DNA of 36,485 bases from Thermodesulfobacteriota bacterium (GTDB lineage Bacteria; Desulfobacterota_D; UBA1144; Nemesobacterales; UBA2774), in contig BQJP01000026.1 of the NCBI GenBank assembly GCA_021604765.1, forward strand, positions 1-36,485. The letters are read 5' to 3'. This document shows, in pieces, positions 17,933-26,917 of this stretch (positions within the stretch are counted from its first letter, which is position 1; each line of letters begins with the position of its first letter). Below the pieces are notes generated by a model, which was given only the letters and a program-made list of their open reading frames with translations, had not been told where the DNA came from and made no database searches. Both the position numbers and the translations under genes were made by a program.

Positions 17933-20080
17933 ATGGAAGTACAGGTTAAAGAGAAATCTATGCAGGACATCATAGACGACTTATCTCCAGAAGTACGTGA
18001 TGAGCTTGATCTTTTTGAGCGTCAGATTAAGGATTATCTGGCAGGGCAGACAGGAGAGATTAAGTTTCAGAAAATACGTCTTCAATTAGGTGTATATGCT
18101 CAGCGTCAAGAAGGAGTCCAGATGCAGCGTATCAAGATACCTTTTGGCGGTCTTAATTCAACCCAACTAAGACGTCTAGCTGACTGTTCAGACAAATATG
18201 CCAGCAATTTCTTGCATTTAACTACAAGACAAGATGTTCAGCTCTACTATATTGATTTAGCAGATGAACCTAATATGATGCGTGAGCTAGCAGATGTTGG
18301 TATAACAACCAGAGAAGCTTGCGGAAATACTGTTAGAAACGTAACAGCTTGTCACCAGGCTGGCTCTTCTCCTACAGAGACTTTCGACGTTACCCCTTAT
18401 GCTGAAGCATTTAAAAACTTCATGCTTAGAAACCCTATATGCCAAAATATGGGGAGAAAATTTAAAGTATGCTTTGAAGGTTGCCATGATAAAGATCATG
18501 CTGGAATCATGATTCATGACTTAGGATTCCGCGCAAGAGTGAAAGAAGAGAGCGGCGAATTAAAACGTGGTTTCCAAGTATACGTTGGCGGAGGCTTGGG
18601 TGCATCCCCTTCATTAGGGCACCTTTGGACCGAGTTTTTACCAGTAGAAGAAATGATACCGTTTTCAGCTTCGGTAGTTCGTATTTTTGACCGTTTCGGG
18701 GAGCGTAAAGTACGTATGAAAGCGCGTATGAAATTTTTAATAAGAAAACTTGGTATGGAAGAATTCCGTAAACTAGTCGAAGAGGAAAGGGCGAATCTAA
18801 AAGTAGATCCAAGCTGGAATGATTTCTTAAATAATATAGACGAGGCACCACCAGAGATGAATCTAAATATACCTTCAACGCCTGAAGGTATTGAAAACGA
18901 TCCTTTATATATTGCGTGGAAAGAAACTAATGTCCTCCCCCATGGCCATGAAGGATTTAACATGGTTAACATAAAAGTTCATAACGGTGATATCACATCA
19001 GACACAGCAAGAGCTTTGGCTGATATAACGGATGTTTTTTCTTCGAGTGACATAAGGATTAGTATCTCACAGAACCTAATTCTAAGGTGGGTGCCAACTG
19101 AGGCGCTCCCTGCTTTATATGCTGCACTTTATGAACTTAATTTGGCTAACCCAGGTGCAGAATCATTTGAAGATATTACAGCATGCCCTGGTGCTGATAC
19201 CTGCCGTCTGGGAATTACCTCGGCAAAAGGATTGGCAAGCAAGCTTACAGAAGGGATGAGCAATGGGTTAGGTGAATATAAAGAACTGGCCAAAGGTCTT
19301 AATATTAAAATTTCAGGCTGCCCAAATTCTTGTGCTCAGCATGTTTCTGCAAGTATTGGTTTCCAAGGTGCGTCTCTTGCTAAGGCAGGAAAAAATGTGC
19401 CAGCAGAACAAGTATTTGTAGGAGGCGGGCTTTATGGTGACGACTCCAGGCTAGCAACATCGATAATAAAAGTACCTACTAGAAATGCTCCAAAGGTTGT
19501 GAAAAAGCTGCTCGATGTTTATAGAGATGAGAAGAGTGAAGGTGAGCACTTTAACTTAGTTATGGAAAGACTGGGGCGCGATAGAATCAAAGAAGAAATA
19601 ACTGAATTTACCCAAATACCTACTTTTGAAGAAGATCCTTCTTTTTATCAGGACTGGGGTCACGAAGAAGAGAAATTCGAGCTTCAAAAAGGCATAAAAG
19701 GTGAGTGCGCTGGAGCAACAGTGGAAGAGAAGGTTCCCACATTCACTGATGCTGAGAAACGCATTCAGCAGGCTGAAGCTTTGCTCAAACACGGTGAATA
19801 TGAAACGTCAATTATGGAAGCGTTTCATTCCTGTGCAGCAAGTGCTCATGTGCCTCTTTATACAAAACTCGTGGATCCGTTTACATCGGAGCAGACAATG
19901 TGGGAGTTTGAAAACCTACTGGTCCGAACCGGTGATTCAGATGAAAAATGGCTTGATATCTCGAGTGTCTTAAACGATATGGTAGACCAGGAACCCTCAG
20001 AAGAGCTAGCAGTTGAAATGCTTGAAGTTGCTAAGGAGCTTTATTCCGAGTGTGAGAGAATCCAGGCAGATTTATCATAA
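17933..20080 (+). CDS. ferredoxin-type nitrite/sulfite reductase with helical (HEPN-like) C-terminal domain
   Basis: A 715-residue siroheme/4Fe-4S reductase. Two ferredoxin-like half-domains and two siroheme domains are visible: an early one with RIKIPFGGLNSTQLRRLAD and LTTRQDVQ, then a second with SISQNLILRWV. The cluster and siroheme ligands are C418 and C424 (ACPGADTC) and C463 and C467 (GCPNSC). It reduces sulfite to sulfide or nitrite to ammonia using ferredoxin; the sequence alone does not settle which. From about residue 600 a helical tail of some 110 residues (AEKRIQQAEALLKHGEYETSI onward) resembles HEPN-type bundles; no R-x4-6-H RNase motif is seen. AGGGAGAAG precedes the ATG. A CbiX chelatase at 26523 may serve siroheme synthesis. 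Confidence 0.9.
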   Translation: MEVQVKEKSMQDIIDDLSPEVRDELDLFERQIKDYLAGQTGEIKFQKIRLQLGVYAQRQEGVQMQRIKIPFGGLNSTQLRRLADCSDKYASNFLHLTTRQDVQLYYIDLADEPNMMRELADVGITTREACGNTVRNVTACHQAGSSPTETFDVTPYAEAFKNFMLRNPICQNMGRKFKVCFEGCHDKDHAGIMIHDLGFRARVKEESGELKRGFQVYVGGGLGASPSLGHLWTEFLPVEEMIPFSASVVRIFDRFGERKVRMKARMKFLIRKLGMEEFRKLVEEERANLKVDPSWNDFLNNIDEAPPEMNLNIPSTPEGIENDPLYIAWKETNVLPHGHEGFNMVNIKVHNGDITSDTARALADITDVFSSSDIRISISQNLILRWVPTEALPALYAALYELNLANPGAESFEDITACPGADTCRLGITSAKGLASKLTEGMSNGLGEYKELAKGLNIKISGCPNSCAQHVSASIGFQGASLAKAGKNVPAEQVFVGGGLYGDDSRLATSIIKVPTRNAPKVVKKLLDVYRDEKSEGEHFNLVMERLGRDRIKEEITEFTQIPTFEEDPSFYQDWGHEEEKFELQKGIKGECAGATVEEKVPTFTDAEKRIQQAEALLKHGEYETSIMEAFHSCAASAHVPLYTKLVDPFTSEQTMWEFENLLVRTGDSDEKWLDISSVLNDMVDQEPSEELAVEMLEVAKELYSECERIQADLS

Positions 20081-20161
20081 GTGGCTAGCCTATACTTTTT
20101 AAAATACGGTTTCACTTTATTTCTGAATATAAACAGAATACCTATGTCTAGATAATATTCT

Positions 20162-20167
20162 TATAAT
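20162..20167 (+). promoter_or_regulatory. -10 box before the small exported protein
   Basis: A TATAAT stands 70 bases upstream of the ATG at 20238, in the 157-base gap after the reductase gene. No -35 match is seen. It suggests the small genes can be transcribed apart from the reductase. Confidence 0.35.
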
Positions 20168-20237
20168 TGAAAATGATGGGTTGAATTCTTATAACTCCAT
20201 CCATATATTGTTTATAGAGCATGAAAAGGAGATCAAA

Positions 20238-20402
20238 ATGAGAAAAGTAGTAATAACCATGTCAGTTGTTTTAGGTTTAGTTCTAGGGGGATTATTTCCA
20301 GTATCCTCATTTGTGTACTTTGAACATGAAAATGTTGATTGCTCGATGAACCAATTTGAGAATCTTAATTCAGAGAATAGTTGCAAGAATTTAGAAGCTT
20401 AA
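20238..20402 (+). CDS. 54-residue exported or membrane-anchored small protein
   Basis: Residues 1-25 are a signal peptide or membrane anchor (MRKVVITMSVVLGLVLGG). The short remainder is acidic and holds two Cys, in VDCSMNQ and NSCKNL, which could form a disulfide. AAAGGAG (20224-20230) fixes the start at ATG 20238; the frame is open further upstream but without a ribosome site. It ends 18 bases before the next small gene. No family is recognised; it could be a small envelope protein. Confidence 0.6.
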   Translation: MRKVVITMSVVLGLVLGGLFPVSSFVYFEHENVDCSMNQFENLNSENSCKNLEA

Positions 20403-20420
20403 TAAATTGGGAGTGAGTAA

Positions 20421-20624
20421 ATGTATGTTCCTGGAACTAAGTTCAAGGTAGTTCTTAAGATTCAAGCTAGGGATGAAGTTTTTGAACCCGGGCTTGTAGG
20501 TGAGATTATTGAACCTATAACAAAGATGGTTGGTAAAGCCTACAGAGTAAAGTTTGAAGATGGAAAAAATGCTGAGATTCATGTGGTAATTATCAATAAC
20601 CAGACTGAAGTAATTAAAGACTAA
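20421..20624 (+). CDS. 67-residue SH3-like beta-barrel protein
   Basis: A small soluble protein with a run of beta strands: GTKFKVVLKIQ, FEPGLVGEIIEPI, KAYRVKFEDGKNAEIHVV. This pattern is like SH3-type barrels such as the variable chain of ferredoxin-thioredoxin reductase or NirD-less accessory proteins, but similarity is by eye only. GGGAGTGAG before the ATG serves as ribosome site. It lies between the sulfite/nitrite reductase and the MscS channel, with 26 bases to the latter. A link with the redox enzyme is possible but unproven. Confidence 0.65.
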   Translation: MYVPGTKFKVVLKIQARDEVFEPGLVGEIIEPITKMVGKAYRVKFEDGKNAEIHVVIINNQTEVIKD

Positions 20625-20650
20625 CTTAATCAACTTTTCCCATATATAAA

Positions 20651-21901
20651 ATGGACAACTTATTACAAAGATTTGAGACATGGTTCAGCCTGGAATTAGG
20701 GCTACAACAATTAGCTCCAATTGTAATGGATCTAATAATCTTGGCAGTGTTAATAGTTCTGGCAGTTATAGCTAACTATATTGCCAAACGGTTCATATTA
20801 AAAATAGTTCACCACTTTGCCGCCAGGAGCAGTACCCGATGGGATGATGTGCTAGTTAAACGAAAGTTTTTCCGGCGTCTTTCCCATTTTGCTCCCGCGC
20901 TGGTTATTTATCTAATGTCATCAGTATTTTTTAAAGACCCCACAGCCATATTAGTTACAAAAATCATTGCAGAGATATATATGCTGTTTGTAGCTATCTT
21001 TACAATTGATGCGTTTCTCTCCTCAGTAGTGGATATCTATCATAACTATGATGATGCAGGCCGGTTCCCTGTTCGTATAATTGCTCAAGTTGCTAAAATC
21101 CTGATATTTGCGATTATTGGCATAATCATTGTCTCTATTCTAATTGGTCAATCACCTGCATTCTTTATCGGTGGGCTGGGCGCAATGGCTGCTGTGTTAA
21201 TGCTGATTTTTAAAGATCCAATACTAGGTCTCGCAGCCGGCATACAGCTGTCAGCTAATAAGATGGTAAGGTTAGGGGACTGGATTGAAATGCCCAAGTA
21301 TGGCGCAGACGGAGATGTTGTAGATATATCTCTTACAACAGTAAAAATACAGAATTTTGATAAAACGATTGTAACAGTACCAACGTTCGCCTTAGTGAGT
21401 GACGGGGTTAGGAACTGGCGTGGAATGTCTGAGTCCGGTGGAAGGCGAATAAAGCGCTCAATCTACATAGACATGAGCAGCGTTAAGTTCTGTACTCAAG
21501 AAATGATTGAAAAATTTAGCAAAATACAATGTCTGAGCAACTACATTATAGATAAAAAGAAAGAACTCTCAGATTATAACTCACAAAGTAATATAGACGA
21601 CACAGTATTGGTAAACGGCAGAAGGATGACAAATCTAGGAACTTTCCGGGCTTATCTTGTCTCATACCTTAAAGACCACCCTAAAATTCATAAAGATCTT
21701 ACGCTTCTTGTGAGGCAACTAGACCCTGGGCCCACCGGGCTCCCGATAGAAGTTTACGTCTTCACCAATGATCAGGTTTGGGCCAATTACGAATCTATAC
21801 AGGCCGACATTTTTGATCACATTCTAGCTGTGATACCTGAATTTGATTTAAGAGTGTATCAGAATCCTACGGGCTCTGATTTTCAAAATCTAACTCATTA
21901 A
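20651..21901 (+). CDS. mechanosensitive channel, MscS family, YbdG-like
   Basis: A 416-residue inner-membrane protein, the length of E. coli YbdG (MscM-type). About five membrane segments are seen: residues 23-43, 70-90, 97-117, 148-170 and the pore helix. The pore-lining MscS signature runs GGLGAMAAVLMLIFKDPILGLAAGIQL, then the beta domain (VRLGDWIEMPKYGADGDVVDISLTTVKIQNFD, TVPTFALVSDGVRNWRG). The large C-terminal cytoplasmic part includes IEVYVFTNDQVWANYESIQADIFDH. It should release solutes or ions on hypo-osmotic stress. Start ATG 20651 has no clear ribosome site. Confidence 0.92.
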   Translation: MDNLLQRFETWFSLELGLQQLAPIVMDLIILAVLIVLAVIANYIAKRFILKIVHHFAARSSTRWDDVLVKRKFFRRLSHFAPALVIYLMSSVFFKDPTAILVTKIIAEIYMLFVAIFTIDAFLSSVVDIYHNYDDAGRFPVRIIAQVAKILIFAIIGIIIVSILIGQSPAFFIGGLGAMAAVLMLIFKDPILGLAAGIQLSANKMVRLGDWIEMPKYGADGDVVDISLTTVKIQNFDKTIVTVPTFALVSDGVRNWRGMSESGGRRIKRSIYIDMSSVKFCTQEMIEKFSKIQCLSNYIIDKKKELSDYNSQSNIDDTVLVNGRRMTNLGTFRAYLVSYLKDHPKIHKDLTLLVRQLDPGPTGLPIEVYVFTNDQVWANYESIQADIFDHILAVIPEFDLRVYQNPTGSDFQNLTH

Positions 21902-21941
21902 TATTTCTTTGTACTACTAATCTGTATTGTGGAATAAATGA

Positions 21942-23819
21942 TTATTGGGCGGTTGCCATATCTACATTCGGGTGCGTAGTTCTAAGTGCGTTTAAGAGTG
22001 TTTGATCCAATCCATATATATCCTTATGGAAATTCACATTTCCCTGATTATCCACCCAGCTTGTAAAATAAAGGATGTATACCGGAATTGTCTGATTTAG
22101 ATGAACAGTTTTAGTTCTTCTTGAGTTAATATTGGATTTAATTCTGCTTTCATCCCAATCTCCGTTTGAGGCTAAAACAAACTCTGCCAAGTCCACTGGT
22201 TTTTCTACCCTAATACATCCATGGCTAAAATTGCGTTGGGCTCTTTTAAAGAATCCGCGGTTTGGCGTATCATGAAGATATACCGAATGTTTGTTTGGAA
22301 ACAGGAACTTAATTTGACCAAGTGGATTACCCGGTCCCGGATTCTGGCGTAGTCTGTATTTTCCTGATAAAATTTTTGAAATATATTGTTCTTGGGCTTT
22401 CTTGTTTTGTATTTCAACCTCTGATAATTGTTGCTCGCCTCTTTCTTCATTTTCGGCTTCTGAAGTAGCTTCTACATTCTCTGCAACTTCTACGATCTCA
22501 TTCTCTTCAACCTCTTCAACAACTATCTTTTTCGGAGCGCTGAGACCAACTGCATCAATACCCCTTTTTGAGAGATATCCTGAATCCTGCCTAATCCTTG
22601 GTGCTATGTCATCCTTAAAAATGCTTGGAGGTATGTTCCAATAGGGGTTCATTACTATATGGGTCATTTCCTCACTAAACATCGGAGTATTCCATTCAGG
22701 TTTTCCAACGACTATACGCATAGTAATACTTTCGTTATTGTTCTCTACGCCATATAGGTTGTAATTTGCAATATTTACAAGGATATATTTGTTGCCCAAA
22801 TATTGAGGCAATAATCGCCAACGCTCCATTGTAAGCTCTATCTGAGATATACGCTCTTGTACTGGTACATTTAATGCCTCCATTGTTGACTTGCCTACTA
22901 CACCGTCTACATACAGCCCGTTTCGTTCCTGATATTTTTTAACAGCGATATCTAGTGTTTCATCAAAAACTTCACTATCTGGTGATGAGCTTTCCAATTC
23001 TCCAGTGACCTTGAGTCTTTCTCTTAAAGCCAATACCCTGTTTCCTCGAGCACCTTTCTTGAACTTATCTCCGTAAGGAACTCTTTGCCAGCCTCCGTTT
23101 GCAGCTATCTCTCTATATTCTTTTAATGATATTTTTAGCTTGCCGTACATGGGATATTTCGGCATCAGAGCATTTAATGTGCTTTCAACGTCATTGGTGG
23201 TTGTCGCATCTATAAGTAATTGAGATATATTGACCGGTCTTTCTCCAGAGAGCAGATCAAGATTTATTTGTTCTGCGTTAACTCGTCCATAGTGTAAATC
23301 ATGCCCGTAAGTGAGAAAAGCATTAGAAAGCAGAAGTTCTAATTCTGCAAGATCTTCTTCATCATAAGGACGTTTTGTCTCATTATCGTTTTGCATTCTA
23401 CTCAAAGTAGATTCTATCTCTTCCAAATTATAATCTTCAGGGTTGAGAGCCTCATCACCGCTATTTCTAATGACTTCTACCATCTTCATAGCCTGTGGTG
23501 TAGGTCCGTCGGTTTTGATCCAGAACAAAGAATAGTTGTTCCGCTCATAAAGTTTAGGAAGACTTTTATTTGCTTTAATGCTTTTGGTTTGTATCTGTAT
23601 CTGAGGATAATAAGAAGATGTTTGTATCTTTTGCTTTGTTATATTGCTAACTTTTGTTAGTGATGATGCCTGGGTCTGTTCCGGCGATTGAGCATCTTTA
23701 ATCAGGTTCTCTTGTTTAGGCGTAGCACATCCCGCTACTAGTACGCATACTAATGCCGCCGTAGATAAAAGAGCAAATATTTTATGACTACCAATGTTTA
23801 ATAATCTCATTGTTAACAT
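21942..23819 (-). CDS. L,D-transpeptidase lipoprotein, YcbB/LdtD-like
   Basis: A 625-residue envelope enzyme that makes 3-3 crosslinks in peptidoglycan. The N-terminus carries a lipoprotein signal with lipobox LVAGC (C31). A helical scaffold domain (about 85-245) precedes a PG_binding_1 domain (KKGARGNRVLALRERL to VDGVVGKSTMEALN, about 254-318). The YkuD catalytic domain follows, with SHGCIRV giving H533 and catalytic C535. Between residues 429 and 478 lies an acidic insert (repeated VEEVEEN/VEVAENVE, then Glu/Gln rich) that interrupts the YkuD domain. YcbB has a lid (capping) subdomain here, but the acidic character is unusual. ATG at 23819 with an AGG ribosome site is preferred; a second ATG at 23810 is possible. 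Confidence 0.92.
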   Translation of the reverse strand: MLTMRLLNIGSHKIFALLSTAALVCVLVAGCATPKQENLIKDAQSPEQTQASSLTKVSNITKQKIQTSSYYPQIQIQTKSIKANKSLPKLYERNNYSLFWIKTDGPTPQAMKMVEVIRNSGDEALNPEDYNLEEIESTLSRMQNDNETKRPYDEEDLAELELLLSNAFLTYGHDLHYGRVNAEQINLDLLSGERPVNISQLLIDATTTNDVESTLNALMPKYPMYGKLKISLKEYREIAANGGWQRVPYGDKFKKGARGNRVLALRERLKVTGELESSSPDSEVFDETLDIAVKKYQERNGLYVDGVVGKSTMEALNVPVQERISQIELTMERWRLLPQYLGNKYILVNIANYNLYGVENNNESITMRIVVGKPEWNTPMFSEEMTHIVMNPYWNIPPSIFKDDIAPRIRQDSGYLSKRGIDAVGLSAPKKIVVEEVEENEIVEVAENVEATSEAENEERGEQQLSEVEIQNKKAQEQYISKILSGKYRLRQNPGPGNPLGQIKFLFPNKHSVYLHDTPNRGFFKRAQRNFSHGCIRVEKPVDLAEFVLASNGDWDESRIKSNINSRRTKTVHLNQTIPVYILYFTSWVDNQGNVNFHKDIYGLDQTLLNALRTTHPNVDMATAQ

Positions 23820-23968
23820 TTTGATACCTGTATTACTATAAAATGAAACGAAGATTAATTATTCACAGGTTTTAGTATAACTAAAATAATAACCCCGCCC
23901 AATATTTAGTATAATATGAAATCAATATAATGGCTATCATATATTGTATATTTTTTTTAATTCTGATT

Positions 23969-25654
23969 CTAGTTGTTTTTTGTTTCAGGGTTTAGTTCAA
24001 AATCTTTAAATAAGAATCGTTTTATTTTACGTGTAGTAGTTTTGGGAAATTCTTCTTGCCTGATTGCGAACTCTCTTATCTTTTTATAAGACTCGAGAGT
24101 GCGGTTAGTATTACGTACTTCAAGTTTAATGAACTCCCAAATATTATCCTCAGAAAATTGCTGTCCTTTGCTCAAGAGCCTTTCCTTAATCTCCTCCATG
24201 TTAGGATAAATTAGGGCTTGGATGTCTACATCATTGGGACTAAATACTAGCGCTTCCTCTATGTAGATTGACTTTGTTAACTTTTCTTCTATTTCCTCAG
24301 GGAATACATTTTTGCCGCCTCTAGTTACTATTACAAACTTCTTTCTACCCGTTATATATAAATATCCATCTTCATCAAAATATCCTATATCACCTGTTAA
24401 AAGCCATCCATCAGACGTAAGCGTTTCTTTAGTGGCACTCTGATTCTTATAATAACCTTTCATTATGTTTGGGCCTCTGGCTACTATTTCCCCATTACCC
24501 TCAGAATCAATATCTCTTATTTCAACCTCATCACTTGGTATAACCATACCGATACTATCAGACTTGGGATTCCTCGGAGGATTTACAGATATAAGAGGAG
24601 AAGCTTCAGACATGCCGTAGCCTTGAATGACATCTATTCCGTACTTCTTATATCCTTCTGATATCCATCCCGGCAATGCCGCTCCTCCGGATACAACTAA
24701 TCTGCTTCTTTCAAGTCCGAGATTTTGTCTGATTTTCCTGCCGATTATCGAATTAGGCAGTGCCTTGGTTATAAATTTTTTAAGTCCTTTTTGTCCCGCT
24801 AGTTCTTTCTCAATTCTTAGATAGAGCTTCTCTAGTAGAAGCGGCGCATTTAACCAGATTGAAGGTTTCGCAGCTTTCAAGTCCTCAAGCAGTTCCCTGG
24901 GTTTTAAGCCCCTGGCGTAAAATACACTCATCCCACTGCTAAAGGTAGATATTAATCCAGCAGTGCACTCATAACAATGATGAATCGGTAGTATTGAGAA
25001 AGCCCTGTCGGTTGGGCTATATTCAATAATTCTATATATATCGGAAACATTGGACATGACATTGCCATGACTCAGCATGACACCCTTAGGGTCGCCTGTG
25101 GTGCCTGAAGTAAAAAGTATTTCTAATAGATCCTCTGGTCCAACATTTTCCTTTTCTATTCCCTTTGAATATTTGTTTTGTATATCTTCTATCTGGTCCA
25201 TAAGTACTAGGTGTCTTAGGCTATTTATTTCATCTGAAATAGATCTAATGCTTTTGTAAAAAGATCCGGAAAGAATCACTGCTTTAGTAAATGAAAAGTC
25301 CATTATAAATTTGTGATCATGAAAGGAAGCTCTAGCGTCAAGTGGGATTGCTACTGCTCCTATCCATGAGACCGCAAAAAAAGAGATGCCCCATTCTGGA
25401 CGGTTTTCACTCAGTACGGCGACATGATCTCCTTTCTCAATTCCTAACTCTTTAAGATGACGTGCCAGTTTCTTAATCCGCTCAAGCACTTGAGCATAAG
25501 TTAATTCATAGAGTGTTCCCTCCCTTGGTGTTAAGAATGCTATATTCTCTTCATTTTCGTTAACAGAGGCTTCTATCATCTCTGACATCGTCTCTACCGT
25601 AAGAGCTTCTTTTAAGGTCGGTATATTTCGGAGTGGTTTAGTGAATTTCTTCAT
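23969..25654 (-). CDS. AMP-dependent acyl-CoA synthetase (long-chain fatty-acid ligase type)
   Basis: A 561-residue adenylate-forming enzyme that activates a carboxylic acid with ATP and attaches CoA. Motifs in order: P-loop LFTSGTTGDPKGVMLSHGN, IQGYGMSEASP, the ATP-binding GDIGYFDEDGYLYITGRKK with ribose-binding Asp, and a final KTTTRKIKR with the catalytic Lys. Sequence order and size fit long-chain fatty acyl ligases (FadD/AasC type); the chain length preference cannot be read. It might feed the type III PKS at 29964 with fatty acyl-CoA, but this is only a guess from position, 5 kb away. It is the last gene of a leftward run M20 - cbiX - HAD - ligase. Confidence 0.9.
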   Translation of the reverse strand: MKKFTKPLRNIPTLKEALTVETMSEMIEASVNENEENIAFLTPREGTLYELTYAQVLERIKKLARHLKELGIEKGDHVAVLSENRPEWGISFFAVSWIGAVAIPLDARASFHDHKFIMDFSFTKAVILSGSFYKSIRSISDEINSLRHLVLMDQIEDIQNKYSKGIEKENVGPEDLLEILFTSGTTGDPKGVMLSHGNVMSNVSDIYRIIEYSPTDRAFSILPIHHCYECTAGLISTFSSGMSVFYARGLKPRELLEDLKAAKPSIWLNAPLLLEKLYLRIEKELAGQKGLKKFITKALPNSIIGRKIRQNLGLERSRLVVSGGAALPGWISEGYKKYGIDVIQGYGMSEASPLISVNPPRNPKSDSIGMVIPSDEVEIRDIDSEGNGEIVARGPNIMKGYYKNQSATKETLTSDGWLLTGDIGYFDEDGYLYITGRKKFVIVTRGGKNVFPEEIEEKLTKSIYIEEALVFSPNDVDIQALIYPNMEEIKERLLSKGQQFSEDNIWEFIKLEVRNTNRTLESYKKIREFAIRQEEFPKTTTRKIKRFLFKDFELNPETKNN

Positions 25655-25735
25655 TGCATTTCTTTAGTTAAAGTTGTGATCTGAGACGAAACACTATTAT
25701 ATAACAAATCTGAAAGTATTTTAGGTCGATTGCAT

Positions 25736-26482
25736 CTATATTAAATTAATAAGATCTGATAGGCTTTTCATTATATAGTCAGGATCTGGGTTTAGGTTGT
25801 CTACAGGCTGATTCTTTTTATTAATCCACACCGCATCCATACCAATAGCTTTTGAACCTACTACATCAGCGTTGTAGTTATCTCCCACAAAAAGTGCTCC
25901 TGTAGGTTTTATCACCAGCTTGTCGATTGCTGCTTGAAAGATAATGTCTTTGGGCTTTCTCCAACCTACATCAACTGAAATAATGATTTCATCAAATAAG
26001 CTTCTGATCTCAAATTTATCTATCAATTTATAAGCGGTTGGTGAGTAATCAAAATTCGAAACAATAGCCATTCTATAATCTTTATTTTTTATATACTGAA
26101 GAGTTTTTTTGTTTTCTTCTGGAAACTCTACACACCTTGCGAGTGCGTCCATGTGTGCTATTACCATTTTGTCTTCTAGCTCATCTTGATTCTCAATTGG
26201 ATCTAGGTGCATTTTGCTAAGCATCAGCTTAAATCTATTTCGATTTGGGAATTCTCTGAACTCTTTTAATTTCATTTCTTGAAATTCGTGGTAGCTATCT
26301 ATGAAGGGCTGATAAAATTCTTCAAAGCTGACTTGGGGATAGTCTTGCTTAAAAACTTCATAAACTTCCGTGCTGGTGGTTCTCGACCTAAACCCTTTAA
26401 GCTCAATAGTTGGGAGATGATTAAAATTGAAATCGACTATGGTGTCAAACAAATCAAATATTACAGTACTGTATTTTTCCAT
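25736..26482 (-). CDS. HAD-superfamily hydrolase, haloacid-dehalogenase-like
   Basis: A 248-residue HAD enzyme. Motif I is FDLFDT: nucleophile D10, but position 12 is Phe instead of the acid/base Asp, as in dehalogenase-type members. Motif II is IVSNFD, motif III Lys lies in WRKPKD, and motif IV is GDNYNADVVG. A helical cap is inserted between residues 15 and 100. The usual activity is phosphate ester hydrolysis; with Phe12 the chemistry could differ. It follows cbiX by 40 bases and precedes the acyl-CoA synthetase by 81. Confidence 0.88.
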   Translation of the reverse strand: MEKYSTVIFDLFDTIVDFNFNHLPTIELKGFRSRTTSTEVYEVFKQDYPQVSFEEFYQPFIDSYHEFQEMKLKEFREFPNRNRFKLMLSKMHLDPIENQDELEDKMVIAHMDALARCVEFPEENKKTLQYIKNKDYRMAIVSNFDYSPTAYKLIDKFEIRSLFDEIIISVDVGWRKPKDIIFQAAIDKLVIKPTGALFVGDNYNADVVGSKAIGMDAVWINKKNQPVDNLNPDPDYIMKSLSDLINLI

Positions 26483-26522
26483 TTTATTTTAATAGCAAGA
26501 TTTTTACTATAGAAGATTTAGT

Positions 26523-26897
26523 TTAAGTTGTAACTCTGGCTCTCTCTAGTATGACGTCTATAATTTTCTCGTGAATCCCGAGTGGTTCTGTAATAATGTA
26601 AGAGACTTCAGGGTGACTTGCTGCAGCATCTTTAACCATTCTTGGAATATCCTGTGTTGAATGTCTGCCAGGTGCTAGAAAGTACGGATGCACTACAATA
26701 AGATTAGCCCCTTTTGATACGCAATCATCAAATGCTTGTGAGATTGTAGGTTCAACTAGTTCCATATGGCAATAAGTAATTATTTCAAACTCAGAGGAGT
26801 TCTTATTCTTAATCAGCTCCGCAATATCGACTAGCATTTCATTAGCTTCATTTATCTTGCTTCCATGATCAACAATTATTAACGCCTTTTTGCTCAT
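26523..26897 (-). CDS. CbiX-type sirohydrochlorin chelatase, small form
   Basis: A 124-residue single-domain chelatase of the CbiX-short type. The active-site pattern VDHGSK (H11) and the later HPYFLAPGRHSTQDIPRMV, with a second metal-binding His, are both present. Such proteins insert Fe2+ or Co2+ into sirohydrochlorin, acting as homodimers because one chain is half the size of SirB. In this genome it may supply siroheme for the sulfite/nitrite reductase at 17933, about 6 kb away, or cobalamin synthesis; no other tetrapyrrole gene is here. The gap to the M20 gene upstream is 20 bases. Confidence 0.88.
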   Translation of the reverse strand: MSKKALIIVDHGSKINEANEMLVDIAELIKNKNSSEFEIITYCHMELVEPTISQAFDDCVSKGANLIVVHPYFLAPGRHSTQDIPRMVKDAAASHPEVSYIITEPLGIHEKIIDVILERARVTT

Positions 26898-26917
26898 TTT
26901 GATTTTATCTAAGAATT

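Noticed and set aside
18507-18972. Two leftward frames of over 120 codons inside the reductase gene
   Set aside because: Antisense to conserved siroheme-domain coding sequence, with overlapping alternatives in two frames, as expected by chance.
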